Shown: positions 55,167 to 62,798 of the stretch, one piece after another
Position numbering within the stretch: the first letter of the stretch is position 1
How the letters are laid out: each line of letters opens with the position of its first letter
Source of the DNA: Oceanobacter mangrovi
GTDB taxonomy: Bacteria > Pseudomonadota > Gammaproteobacteria > Pseudomonadales > Oceanobacteraceae
Direction of reading: 5' to 3'
Length of the DNA stretch: 64,000 bases
Assembly: GCF_019740315.1 (NCBI RefSeq)
Contig: NZ_JAHXZR010000002.1
Coordinates: 591,095 to 655,094, forward strand
Program-made: the position numbers and the translations under genes
Notes under the pieces: generated by a model
What the model was told of the DNA's origin: nothing
Databases searched by the model: none
The model's input: only the letters and a program-made list of their open reading frames with translations

Positions 55167-56989
55167 TGCCCGAATTTGATATCAAAGCCTTCCTCGGGAC
55201 GCTGAGTCAGCGCCCTGGGGTGTATCGCATGTACTCGGCCAACAACGAACTGCTGTACGTTGGCAAAGCCAAAAACTTGCGCAATCGGGTTTCCAGCTAC
55301 TTCCGCTCACGCGGCCTCAACACCAAGACAGTGGCCCTGGTCAGTAATATCGACCATATCGAAGTCACTATCACCGCCAGCGAAGCAGAAGCCCTGCTGC
55401 TTGAACAAACCCTGATCAAACAGCATCGCCCGCCGTACAATATTCTGCTGAAAGACGACAAGTCCTACCCTTACATCCACCTGTCTGAGCATGAATTTCC
55501 GCTACTGGCTTATCGCCGCGGCAAGCACAAAAGCCTGGGCGGCCAGTATTTCGGGCCTTTCCCTAACTCGGGCGCCGTACGCGAAACTCTCAACCAGTTG
55601 CAGCGGTTGTTTTTGATCCGTTCCTGCGAAGACAGTTATTTCAGCCACCGCTCAAGGCCCTGCCTGCAATACGAAATCAAGCGCTGTACCGCACCTTGCG
55701 TTGGTGCTGTCAGTCAGCAGCAGTACGCCGCTGACATCCAGCGCGCAATCCTGTTTCTGGAAGGCAAAAACCAGCAGTTATTGGCCGACATGCAACAGCA
55801 AATGCTGCGAGCATCAGAACAGCTGGAGTTTGAACAGGCCGCAGACATTCGCGACCGCATCGAAATGCTGCGCCGCGTGCAGGAGCGTCAGCGTGTAGAA
55901 GGCGGAGAGAAAGACGCCGACGTCTGGGGCGTGGTGGAGTTCGAAGGCGTCATCTGCATTCATCGCCTGGCGTTCCGCAAGGGCCGGCTGATCAGTTCCA
56001 AAAACCATTATCCGGCAAACCCGGCGGGTGAATCCCTCGACGATCTGCTGGAAGCCTTTATCGGCCAGTTTTACCTGGCAGAGCTGAGTGCTGAAGGGCT
56101 GCCGCAAGAATTGGTGGTGAATTTGCCATCCGAAGACATAGCCACCATTCAGGAAGCTATCCGCCTGCAGGCAGGTCGCTCGATCAAACATGCCCTGGGT
56201 GCACGCGGTGACTTGCGCCAATGGCGCAGCATGGCAGAGGAAAACGCCCGCGCCGGGGCGCAAACCCGAATCTCCGGCCATCAGCAATCATTACGCAAGC
56301 TGGAGGCCGTCAGTCAGCTGTTGAATCTGACGACCGCTCCGCGCCGAATAGAATGTTTCGACATCAGCCATTCCAAAGGCGAAGCGACTTATGCATCCTG
56401 CGTGGTTTATGACGCAGAAGGACTGGCGAAAAAGCGCTATCGTCGCTTTGGCATCAAGGGTGTCGCCGCTGGCGATGACTACGCCGCGCTGGAACAAGCC
56501 GTTCGGCGCCACTTTATTAACCTGCAAGAGCAAAATGATCTACCCGATCTACTGCTGATCGACGGCGGCAAAGGACAGGTTGGGCGCATCGCGCAGGTAC
56601 TGGAAGAGCTGGCGATAACCTCGGTTGCCTTATGGGGCATCTCGAAAGGGGAGACCCGCAAATCCGGCTGGGAATTTTTGTGGGAAGCCCGCAACAGCCA
56701 ACCTATAATGCCCGACGCCCACCATGAGGGATTCCGGCTATTGCAGTTGGTGCGTGATGAATCGCACCGGTTCGCCATTACCGGCCACCGCAAACAGCGG
56801 GCAAAATCGCGAGGGAGTTCTCAGGTTGAAGATCTCCCGGGCGTCGGCCCCAAACGTCGCAAGGCTTTGTTGCTACATTTTGGCAGCATGAAAAACATGA
56901 AAGGAGCACCGCGCGAGGAATTTTCGCGGGTTCCGGGAATCAGTGAAAAACTCGCCGATCAAATCTATGCCTCGTTACATGGCGAGTAA
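55166..56989 (+). CDS. uvrC: Excinuclease ABC subunit C
   Basis: The 607-residue protein has a GIY-YIG nuclease domain (PGVYRMYSANNELLYVGKAK), the Cys patch CLQYEIKRCTAPCVG, and a UVR motif near 200-230. An RNase H-like nuclease (RRIECFDISHSKGEATYASC, LLIDGGKGQVGRIAQVLEEL) and tandem helix-hairpin-helix motifs (EDLPGVGPKRRKALLLHFGS) follow. It makes both incisions in nucleotide excision repair. Confidence 0.97.
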   Translation: MPEFDIKAFLGTLSQRPGVYRMYSANNELLYVGKAKNLRNRVSSYFRSRGLNTKTVALVSNIDHIEVTITASEAEALLLEQTLIKQHRPPYNILLKDDKSYPYIHLSEHEFPLLAYRRGKHKSLGGQYFGPFPNSGAVRETLNQLQRLFLIRSCEDSYFSHRSRPCLQYEIKRCTAPCVGAVSQQQYAADIQRAILFLEGKNQQLLADMQQQMLRASEQLEFEQAADIRDRIEMLRRVQERQRVEGGEKDADVWGVVEFEGVICIHRLAFRKGRLISSKNHYPANPAGESLDDLLEAFIGQFYLAELSAEGLPQELVVNLPSEDIATIQEAIRLQAGRSIKHALGARGDLRQWRSMAEENARAGAQTRISGHQQSLRKLEAVSQLLNLTTAPRRIECFDISHSKGEATYASCVVYDAEGLAKKRYRRFGIKGVAAGDDYAALEQAVRRHFINLQEQNDLPDLLLIDGGKGQVGRIAQVLEELAITSVALWGISKGETRKSGWEFLWEARNSQPIMPDAHHEGFRLLQLVRDESHRFAITGHRKQRAKSRGSSQVEDLPGVGPKRRKALLLHFGSMKNMKGAPREEFSRVPGISEKLADQIYASLHGE

Positions 56990-57016
56990 CACTGAACGGT
57001 AAACAGGAAGACAAAC

Positions 57017-57568
57017 GTGAGCAGTATTAATATCCCCAATTTACTCACCCTCGGGCGTATCGTCATGATTCCCCTGATGGTCATCAGCTACTACTGGCTG
57101 GGATGGGGAGGCAAGACCTGGGCAGCCGGACTGTTCGCACTGGCCGCAGTCACAGACTGGTTTGATGGCTATCTGGCCCGCAAGTGGAATCAGACAACCC
57201 CAATGGGGGCATTCCTGGATCCGGTGGCGGACAAACTGATTGTCGCAGCCGCCTTGATGGTGCTGGTAGAAGATTACGCCACGACCTGGATGACAATCCC
57301 GGCGATGGTCATCGTTGGTCGCGAGATTGTCATTTCAGCCCTGCGTGAATGGATGGCCGAACTCGGCAAGCGTGCCAATGTTGCGGTTTCCTACCTCGGC
57401 AAAATCAAGACCGCCGCCCAGATGGTTTCGATTATTTTACTGCTGGCAGCACAGGAACACCCAATCCTTAACTGGGCTGGTGTGATCACCCTGTACGTCG
57501 CAGCCGTACTGACTTTATGGTCAATGATTGTTTACCTGCGCGCGGCCTGGCCGGCGCTGAGATCATAA
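57017..57568 (+). CDS. pgsA: CDP-diacylglycerol-glycerol-3-phosphate 3-phosphatidyltransferase
   Basis: The 183-residue membrane protein has the CDP-alcohol phosphotransferase motif DWFDGYLARKWNQTTPMGAF with LDPVADK. It makes phosphatidylglycerophosphate. The start is GTG 57017, with AGGAAG upstream. gacA-uvrC-pgsA followed by tRNA genes is conserved from E. coli to Pseudomonas. Confidence 0.95.
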   Translation: MSSINIPNLLTLGRIVMIPLMVISYYWLGWGGKTWAAGLFALAAVTDWFDGYLARKWNQTTPMGAFLDPVADKLIVAAALMVLVEDYATTWMTIPAMVIVGREIVISALREWMAELGKRANVAVSYLGKIKTAAQMVSIILLLAAQEHPILNWAGVITLYVAAVLTLWSMIVYLRAAWPALRS

Positions 57569-57615
57569 AGTTTTTGGGTTTTGCAGCTAAGTACATAAAA
57601 AGTAAGAAAAAAGTG

Positions 57616-57643
57616 TTGACGTCGCAAAACCCCTCCGTATAAT
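57616..57643 (+). promoter_or_regulatory. Sigma-70 promoter of the tRNA-Gly-Cys-Leu cluster
   Basis: TTGACG (57616-57621), 16 bases, TATAAT (57638-57643), then GCGCACC. It is nearly the same design and sequence as the tRNA-Ser promoter, including the preceding AAAAAAGTG. Confidence 0.9.
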
Positions 57644-57657
57644 GCGCACCATCTCTT

Positions 57658-57733
57658 GCGGGAATAGCTCAGTTGGTAGAGCACAACCTTGCCAAGGTTG
57701 GGGTCGCGAGTTCGAATCTCGTTTCCCGCTCCA
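57658..57733 (+). tRNA. tRNA-Gly (GCC)
   Basis: GCGGGAA pairs with TTCCCGC, with discriminator T and encoded CCA. The anticodon stem CAACC/GGTTG holds TTGCCAA (anticodon GCC). Confidence 0.97.
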
Positions 57734-57761
57734 GATTTTCCCATCAGCGGAAATAAAAAAA

Positions 57762-57835
57762 GGCGCGATAGCAAAGCGGTTATGCACTGGATTGCAAATC
57801 CACGTAGCCCGGTTCGACTCCGGGTCGCGCCTCCA
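57762..57835 (+). tRNA. tRNA-Cys (GCA)
   Basis: GGCGCGA pairs with TCGCGCC, with discriminator T and encoded CCA. The anticodon stem TGGAT/ATCCA holds the loop TGCAA within TTGCAAA (anticodon GCA). Confidence 0.96.
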
Positions 57836-57872
57836 CTGTTTCTCCCGATACCGTTACAGTGGCACCTATCCA

Positions 57873-57959
57873 GCCCGGATGGTGGAATCGGTAGACACAG
57901 GAGACTTAAAATCTCCCGACCTTACGGTCGTGCCGGTTCAATTCCGGCTCCGGGCACCA
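57873..57959 (+). tRNA. tRNA-Leu (UAA), prophage integration site
   Basis: GCCCGGA pairs with TCCGGGC, with discriminator A and encoded CCA. The anticodon loop is CTTAAAA (anticodon TAA), with the long variable arm of a class II tRNA. The adjacent integrase gene points its 3' end at this tRNA, so its 3' half is the likely attachment core. Confidence 0.96.
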
Positions 57960-57978
57960 GTTAGAATCCTTCCTGTAG

Positions 57979-57996
57979 TGTTAGCATTCGCTAACA
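57979..57996. repeat. Inverted repeat between tRNA-Leu and integrase
   Basis: TGTTAGC, ATTC, GCTAACA: a perfect seven-pair hairpin 20 bases past the tRNA. It may be an integrase or excisionase arm site, or a terminator of the tRNA transcript without a T-run. Confidence 0.4.
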
Positions 57997-58121
57997 AAAC
58001 TCCAATTTCAGAATACTTCATAATTCCTTTCAGAATATACAGTAGTTTTACTGTCTGTTTGTTCGTTCTATTTTTACTACTAATCACCAAACCTGGTTAC
58101 ACCCATTGTTCCGCTGATGAC

Positions 58122-59111
58122 TCACTCGTGTGTCGGCACTATGGCAGTCTTACGGTCGTAGGTGGCGATCATTCGGTCTGACTTGTGGCCGCTGAATTGC
58201 TTTTTATCTCCATTCCAATCTGAAATGCTTTTGGCTTTGATGTCGTGGAATGTGAAGTCGAGTTTTATTGCCGGATGGTCTTTGATTGCCAACTCCAAGG
58301 CTAACGCCCAACGATCCCGGAATGCGCGGTAGCTCATGCGGCTTCCCTGACTGTTTAGGATGACGTGATACGTCCGGTCTCCAAAAACGGTTAAAGCCTG
58401 CTCATAAGCCTTTTTCAGTCGTGGCGTCCATTGCTTGATCTGCTTGGCACCAGTTTTCCCTTGCTCAATGAATATCCCTTCAGGCCGAATCTGCTCACGC
58501 GTCAGGGTTAATACATCGTCAATCCGGGCAGCACAGCAATAACTGATTTCCATGATGACCTGCAGGTCTGGACTGGCAGCTTTGTATACCGCTTGGTATT
58601 CGTCGTCTGTGATGTAGCGATCCCGGCTGGTTTCGGTGAATTTACGAACGCCACGGCAGGGATTACTGTTCACCTTTCCACGCTCATAAGCCCAGGCATA
58701 CACGCGGGCAAAGAAACTTAATTCCCGATTGGCTGCTACCTTGGCCAGACTGCCGCGTTTATCCAGGTACTGCCTGACATGCTCCGGCTTGACCTTGTCG
58801 GCCTTCATCTTCCCAAACACACTGGTTATCAGCTTGGCGTTCTGCTGATATTTCTTTTGGGACGACAGCTTGAGCTGGCGAAAGGCTTCGGAGTTGAAGA
58901 ACTCACTGATCATCAAGGCAACCGTGTATTCCTGCCGGACATTGGCCGCAACAGCTTCAGCATGGCGGGCAATGACTTCTGCAGCTGTTGCTTTCAATGA
59001 TGCCAGGCGAATTACTCCGCCGTCTTTAGGGCGGTATTCGTAGGCACTGCGTCCTTTGTAGACCCGCGGAGGGAGCCAGTTAAGCTCGGGATTAATGCGA
59101 CGTCGGCCCAT
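58122..59111 (-). CDS. int: Phage tyrosine integrase
   Basis: The 329-residue protein has an N-terminal Arm-binding region (GRRRINPELNWLPPRVYKGR), a SAM-like core-binding domain and a catalytic domain. Visible catalytic residues are Arg in YCCAARIDDVLTLT, His in FTFHDIKAKSISDW, the second His in FSGHKSDRMIATY and the Tyr at its end. In most tyrosine recombinases the second motif is HxxR; here it is HDIK. ATG 59111 follows GGA at a proper distance. The gene overlaps the DUF4224 gene by 20 bases, and its 3' end faces tRNA-Leu. Confidence 0.9.
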   Translation of the reverse strand: MGRRRINPELNWLPPRVYKGRSAYEYRPKDGGVIRLASLKATAAEVIARHAEAVAANVRQEYTVALMISEFFNSEAFRQLKLSSQKKYQQNAKLITSVFGKMKADKVKPEHVRQYLDKRGSLAKVAANRELSFFARVYAWAYERGKVNSNPCRGVRKFTETSRDRYITDDEYQAVYKAASPDLQVIMEISYCCAARIDDVLTLTREQIRPEGIFIEQGKTGAKQIKQWTPRLKKAYEQALTVFGDRTYHVILNSQGSRMSYRAFRDRWALALELAIKDHPAIKLDFTFHDIKAKSISDWNGDKKQFSGHKSDRMIATYDRKTAIVPTHE

Positions 59112-59322
59112 CAAAAATTCCAAAATCCGGCTCTGATACATCCTGATTGGCAATTGTCCAGGTGGGATGAGTTACGTTGAACCAGGCCACCTTAACCTGA
59201 CCTTTGGCGTTGATGTAATGGACAATGCCTTGCCGTTGCAACCAGCGACGCTGAGAGTTCTTTTGCACGTAACCCGTCAGCTCTACCAAGTCATTATCAT
59301 TTAAAAAGCTATTTGCGCTCAT
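59092..59322 (-). CDS. DUF4224 domain protein upstream of integrase
   Basis: The 76-residue protein reads SFLNDNDLVELTGYVQKNSQ, RRWLQRQGIVHYINAKGQVK. It matches the small DUF4224 family that sits directly before phage integrases and may act as an excisionase-like or DNA-binding partner. It overlaps the methyltransferase-like gene by four bases and the integrase by 20. Confidence 0.75.
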   Translation of the reverse strand: MSANSFLNDNDLVELTGYVQKNSQRRWLQRQGIVHYINAKGQVKVAWFNVTHPTWTIANQDVSEPDFGIFDGPTSH

Positions 59323-60005
59323 GCGGCTGCCTCCTGCTGCTGTGCGATCAGGTAGTCACCCCATTGGGCGGCCATGGCTTCGGCCAGGCCTTGCGGTGTC
59401 AGGCTGCGAAGCATCCAGCGTTGCGGACCCGGGCTGAGTTTGTTTTGGCCTGAGTCTGTCTGGTTGCCCCAGCGTGGACGGCCTTCGACGTAACGCGGGG
59501 CGATTTCGTCAGTGGCCACCAGGTCGGGCACACCACGTTTCCACAGGCCGGTTTTCTTGCTGGCATCTTCACCGAACATCCAGGGCTGTACATACTGGGG
59601 TTTGGGCAGTCTGGTGCGTTTGGTGATGACGCCCACCGGGTTTTCGATTACCAGATTCGGACAGGGGCTGTCCCAGATGGCCTGAACAAAGGCGAGGGCT
59701 TGATTGCGGGCTTGTCGTCTGGCTTCGCCGGTGAGGGTTCCGGCTTTGACCTTGTGGGCAACGTCGTCGCGGTAACACCATTCGGCAGCGGTGGTCAGGT
59801 AGGTACAGGTCGGATGGGCAATCACCAGATCCCAGCGGTCGTACAGCAGGCCGGAGGCAAGCAGTTCGGCCTTGATATGGCGATTCGGGGTTGGGTTGTA
59901 GGTGTCGGCCAGATCACAGGACCAGGCGTCGAACCCTCGAGCCAGAAAGGCATCCCGTACCCGGGCAGATCGTTCGCAGGCAATCAGGACTCGGGGCGAC
60001 TTCAT
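59319..60005 (-). CDS. Phage DNA cytosine methyltransferase-like protein
   Basis: The 228-residue protein has a SAM-binding-like start (VLIACERSARVRDAFLARGF, DAWSCDL), a motif at HPTCTYLTTAAEW in the place of the PC motif, and VIENPVG in the place of the ENV motif. It then has VQPWMFGEDASKKTGLWKRG. This is the compact phage version of m5C-methyltransferase-like proteins; the target-recognition part is very short, so activity is uncertain. Start and stop overlap neighbours by four bases. Confidence 0.7.
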   Translation of the reverse strand: MKSPRVLIACERSARVRDAFLARGFDAWSCDLADTYNPTPNRHIKAELLASGLLYDRWDLVIAHPTCTYLTTAAEWCYRDDVAHKVKAGTLTGEARRQARNQALAFVQAIWDSPCPNLVIENPVGVITKRTRLPKPQYVQPWMFGEDASKKTGLWKRGVPDLVATDEIAPRYVEGRPRWGNQTDSGQNKLSPGPQRWMLRSLTPQGLAEAMAAQWGDYLIAQQQEAAA

Positions 60006-60214
60006 GCAGCGACCCCCTCTAACCGGTGGTCTCGCATTTTGTCGGTCACGAACTCCAGCAGGGTGTGAACGAGTTCTTCATGATAGCCGTAGGTGAAAAT
60101 TCCGAAGTAATCGGCCAGGTCGGAGTCCAGGCCGCTGGTGAGCAGTTGATTGACGACGTAATCGGGCTTGAGACCTTTCCTTGCACTCAACTTCATGACG
60201 TTGCCGAGCCACAT
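60002..60214 (-). CDS. C-terminal piece of the replication initiator in the -1 frame
   Basis: From ATG 60214 this frame encodes 70 residues, ending four bases into the methyltransferase-like gene. Read further upstream the same frame stays sensible (PIWQKIAEDVRFAFLDGSDG, then WIYKRSQKKS) up to about 60,334, exactly where the Rep frame turns into low-complexity Ser/Ala/Thr sequence. No convincing start or ribosome binding site exists for a separate protein. It is therefore best seen as the last third of the replication initiator, displaced by one base. Confidence 0.6.
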   Translation of the reverse strand: MWLGNVMKLSARKGLKPDYVVNQLLTSGLDSDLADYFGIFTYGYHEELVHTLLEFVTDKMRDHRLEGVAA

Positions 60215-61320
60215 GGCGACATTGCGTCGGCTGGGGCCGTCAGCGCTTTTTTTTTGAGATCGTTTGTAGATCCAGCCGTCGCTGCCATCGAGGAAGGCAA
60301 AGCGGACGTCTTCGGCGATCTTCTGCCAGATGGGTGAAGGTAGGTGGCGGAGTGTTGCAACCGGTAGGCGTTAAGACAGTAGTCCCACAGGGCCTGTAAA
60401 TGCTTGATCAGGTCGGCAGGCTCCCGGATCGACAGCTGTTTGCCACTGCCGTTGACGCTACCGTTTTCAAACTCCCGAATGATGGAATGGTGAATGCGGA
60501 ATTCTAACCGCTTGACCTGATCGGCTTCGTTGCCGTCGGAGCCGTCGCGGTATTCGGTGGTGAGAACGTCCTCAATGGAGGGCGTCCGCATCCACAGCCC
60601 TTCACAGAAAGCGAGCTTGTCTGACTTCAGGGCTTCAAGGGTTTTGTCATACAGACACATTTGGATCGACGTTGGCGACCCAAACATGAAGGTCTCATTC
60701 TTGCCGTAGGTAACGGCCATTTCTGAGATGGTGTGGTTGCTGATATCGGCTATGCCGTGAGCTTTGTAGGATCTTCTTGAATGGGTAACTAACTTGCGTT
60801 CGAAATCTTCCGGCAGCTCCAGCCCTTTCATATCCACCGCCAGGTGTACGGCCAGTCCATTGGCTTCGATGGTTTCACCAAACAGGTTGGCGATCTCACG
60901 AAGCCGCTTGGTCAGGCGTTGTGGTCCCAGGTGGTCGATGATTTGGGGCGTGGCTTCGATTTTGATGTGGGGGCCGCGCTGATCGGCTTCCTTGTACATG
61001 GATTTGACCAGCACCACGAACCCCAGCTCTAAATTCTTGAAGATGAATTTATAGCCGGACTTCTTGCCGGAGCTGGTCAGCTTCCATTCATAGCCGCCGA
61101 TGTCGATCACGTCGCTGTCGCTGGTTTCGTAATGACGGGCAATGGCCGGCAGCAGATCGGCGCGCAGGTTACAGATATACAGCTGGCGGATGCTATCAAT
61201 ACCCGCCCACAGGAACCGCATGCCGGAGAGGTCATATTCAATCCGTTCAGATCTGAATATGTCGGTTCCTGCGTTCAGGTCTTGGATGCGCTCCATGGCT
61301 TTGGATTCATATCGTGGCAT
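60193..61320 (-). CDS. Phage replication initiation protein (gene II/X or RstA-like), probably frameshifted
   Basis: The open frame encodes 375 residues from ATG 61320, with AGGAGACC upstream. Segments such as SIQMCLYDKTLEALKSDKLA, QVKRLEFRIHHSIIREFENG and LQALWDYCLNAYRLQHSATY fit the rolling-circle initiators of filamentous phages, and the gene sits directly after zot as in Pf phages. After His329 (60334-60336) the frame loses sense; moving back one base restores family-like sequence (H-P-I-W-Q-K-I-A-E-D-V) to a stop at 60002, giving about 439 residues. So the gene is either inactivated by loss of one C, miscalled, or uses -1 slippage. Confidence 0.75.
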   Translation of the reverse strand: MPRYESKAMERIQDLNAGTDIFRSERIEYDLSGMRFLWAGIDSIRQLYICNLRADLLPAIARHYETSDSDVIDIGGYEWKLTSSGKKSGYKFIFKNLELGFVVLVKSMYKEADQRGPHIKIEATPQIIDHLGPQRLTKRLREIANLFGETIEANGLAVHLAVDMKGLELPEDFERKLVTHSRRSYKAHGIADISNHTISEMAVTYGKNETFMFGSPTSIQMCLYDKTLEALKSDKLAFCEGLWMRTPSIEDVLTTEYRDGSDGNEADQVKRLEFRIHHSIIREFENGSVNGSGKQLSIREPADLIKHLQALWDYCLNAYRLQHSATYLHPSGRRSPKTSALPSSMAATAGSTNDLKKKALTAPADAMSPCGSATS

Positions 61321-61329
61321 GAGGTCTCC

Positions 61330-62538
61330 TTACATTTTGAATGCGTCTTTGACGTCTTCAGCGTCGGGCATAACTTCCGCGTTAGCGGTATCGAACACAG
61401 GACCGGTGAAGTCGGTAATCAATTGGCCGTTGATCACACAGGCCCAGTCGTCGAAGTCCCGTTCAAAAAAACAGAAGCGGTACAGGGCAATCCGGCGAGA
61501 GCGATCTGCACTGCTGATCAAGGCATAACTGTTAACCCGCCCCCGGATCACACCGGTTAAACGCCAGTCTGGCGACCAGGGCAGGTTGTAGTAGTCGGGC
61601 AGGTGGTAACCCGGCACAAGCTTGTCGAGCAGGGTTTGAGACTCAGGACTACTGGGCAGAAAGGCGGGCTGGTTCAGTAATCCGGCTGGTTGACCGGGTG
61701 CATTGGACTGGTTAACAAACTGTCCGGATGGCGCCGGATTGTCTGGGCTATCTGCCAGCGGTTCAGTGGTTGCTTCAGCGGGATGTTCAGCACCACCAAA
61801 TACCCCGGCAAAGGATTGAATGGCCAGCCAGATACAGGCAGGCAATCCAATCAGGGCAATGGCCGCATACATTTTGTATTGACCAACGAAAGTGGCGCGC
61901 TTGTCCGGGTTGTCTTCCAGGGCGGTATCTGTGACGGATTTGCTTTGGGTGTAGCTCTGATACAGGCAAGTCACTTCGTCCTTATAGGAGCCAAACTTGC
62001 TATCAATCTTCGAGGTGGCAGGCGGACGGGTTGACGCAATACCACCCACATAAATATCGACCCGGAACCGTTTGGACATGCCATGGCGTTCCATCTTGGT
62101 GTGAATGTAGGTGGAGGCAATCAGGTCTCTGACCCACTTGGCCAGCTGGTTAACGTCCTGACAGAGCAGGAAGATTTCACAGGAATAGCCGTCAGGGGAC
62201 ACACTGTGGCGGTGCTCTGTGAAGAACTGCAGGACGGAGGTTGGCGCGCTGTTCTGCTTCCAACCACTGGAAAACATCTTCCCGGCTTCGTCGATCACAT
62301 AGATAGCACCGGCTGGATAGTTGGCCAGGTTAATCCACTTTTCGACACTGTCGCGGTCGGTGGACATGGGGAAGGTGACCAAATTGGCGTCCGGGTATTT
62401 CTTATAAAGTTCGTCTTTGCGCAAAACCACATTGGTGACCACGGTGCGGCCTTGTTTCAACGCAGGTTCGATCACATTGGCAACGGAGTTGTAACTCTTG
62501 CCTGAGCCGGGCAGTCCTGTGTAGGCGGTAATCGACAT
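61330..62538 (-). CDS. zot: Zot/pI-type phage assembly ATPase
   Basis: The 402-residue protein has Walker A AYTGLPGSGKSYNSVAN (8-15), Walker B-like GAIYVIDEAGKMFSS, and QFFTEHRHSVSPDGYSCEIF with LLCQDVNQLAKWVRDLIAST. A single membrane helix near 222-242 (YAAIALIGLPACIWLAIQSF) follows, then a periplasmic tail rich in Pro and Ser with paired Cys near the end. This is the inner-membrane motor that exports filamentous phage. The gene is four bases after the pVI-like gene. Confidence 0.93.
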   Translation of the reverse strand: MSITAYTGLPGSGKSYNSVANVIEPALKQGRTVVTNVVLRKDELYKKYPDANLVTFPMSTDRDSVEKWINLANYPAGAIYVIDEAGKMFSSGWKQNSAPTSVLQFFTEHRHSVSPDGYSCEIFLLCQDVNQLAKWVRDLIASTYIHTKMERHGMSKRFRVDIYVGGIASTRPPATSKIDSKFGSYKDEVTCLYQSYTQSKSVTDTALEDNPDKRATFVGQYKMYAAIALIGLPACIWLAIQSFAGVFGGAEHPAEATTEPLADSPDNPAPSGQFVNQSNAPGQPAGLLNQPAFLPSSPESQTLLDKLVPGYHLPDYYNLPWSPDWRLTGVIRGRVNSYALISSADRSRRIALYRFCFFERDFDDWACVINGQLITDFTGPVFDTANAEVMPDAEDVKDAFKM

Positions 62539-62541
62539 GCA

Positions 62542-62796
62542 TCACCCCACGATCGGCAGGCGACGAATGATGAAGCGGATCAACCAGGCACCAAACACCA
62601 TGGGCAAACCCACATCCATACCGACCAGATACAGCGGATATTCGAGGTAATTGGCGGCGGTTAAAAAATACTGCCGGGCCTGATTCACAAACTCAGGGGC
62701 AGGAATGATGGACAACAAGCCTTCAAACAGCGCCACCAGGCCAGCCCAGAATTGATCAATCAGCCATTCAAATCCGTCTTTCAGATCATCAAACAT
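62542..62796 (-). CDS. Minor coat protein pVI-like (DUF2523-like)
   Basis: The 84-residue protein has an amphipathic N-terminus (MFDDLKDGFEWLIDQFWAGL) and two or three hydrophobic segments (LVALFEGLLSIIPAPEF, YPLYLVGMDVGLPMVFGAWL), ending in basic RFIIRRLPIVG. Size, membrane character and position between pIII and Zot match pVI. ATG 62796 overlaps the stop of the pIII-like gene region. Confidence 0.75.
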   Translation of the reverse strand: MFDDLKDGFEWLIDQFWAGLVALFEGLLSIIPAPEFVNQARQYFLTAANYLEYPLYLVGMDVGLPMVFGAWLIRFIIRRLPIVG

Positions 62797-62798
62797 AA

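Noticed and set aside
57960..58121. dif/XerCD-type integration of the inovirus
   Set aside because: The phage encodes its own tyrosine integrase and lies beside a tRNA; no 28-base dif-like site was recognised.
60247..60255. Nine-A run (coding strand) as the site of the Rep frameshift
   Set aside because: Protein sense is already lost upstream at 60,334, before the ribosome would reach the A-run.
60026..60337. 103-codon rightward frame opposite the Rep 3' end
   Set aside because: It is antisense to the sensible -1 Rep frame and has no start signals.
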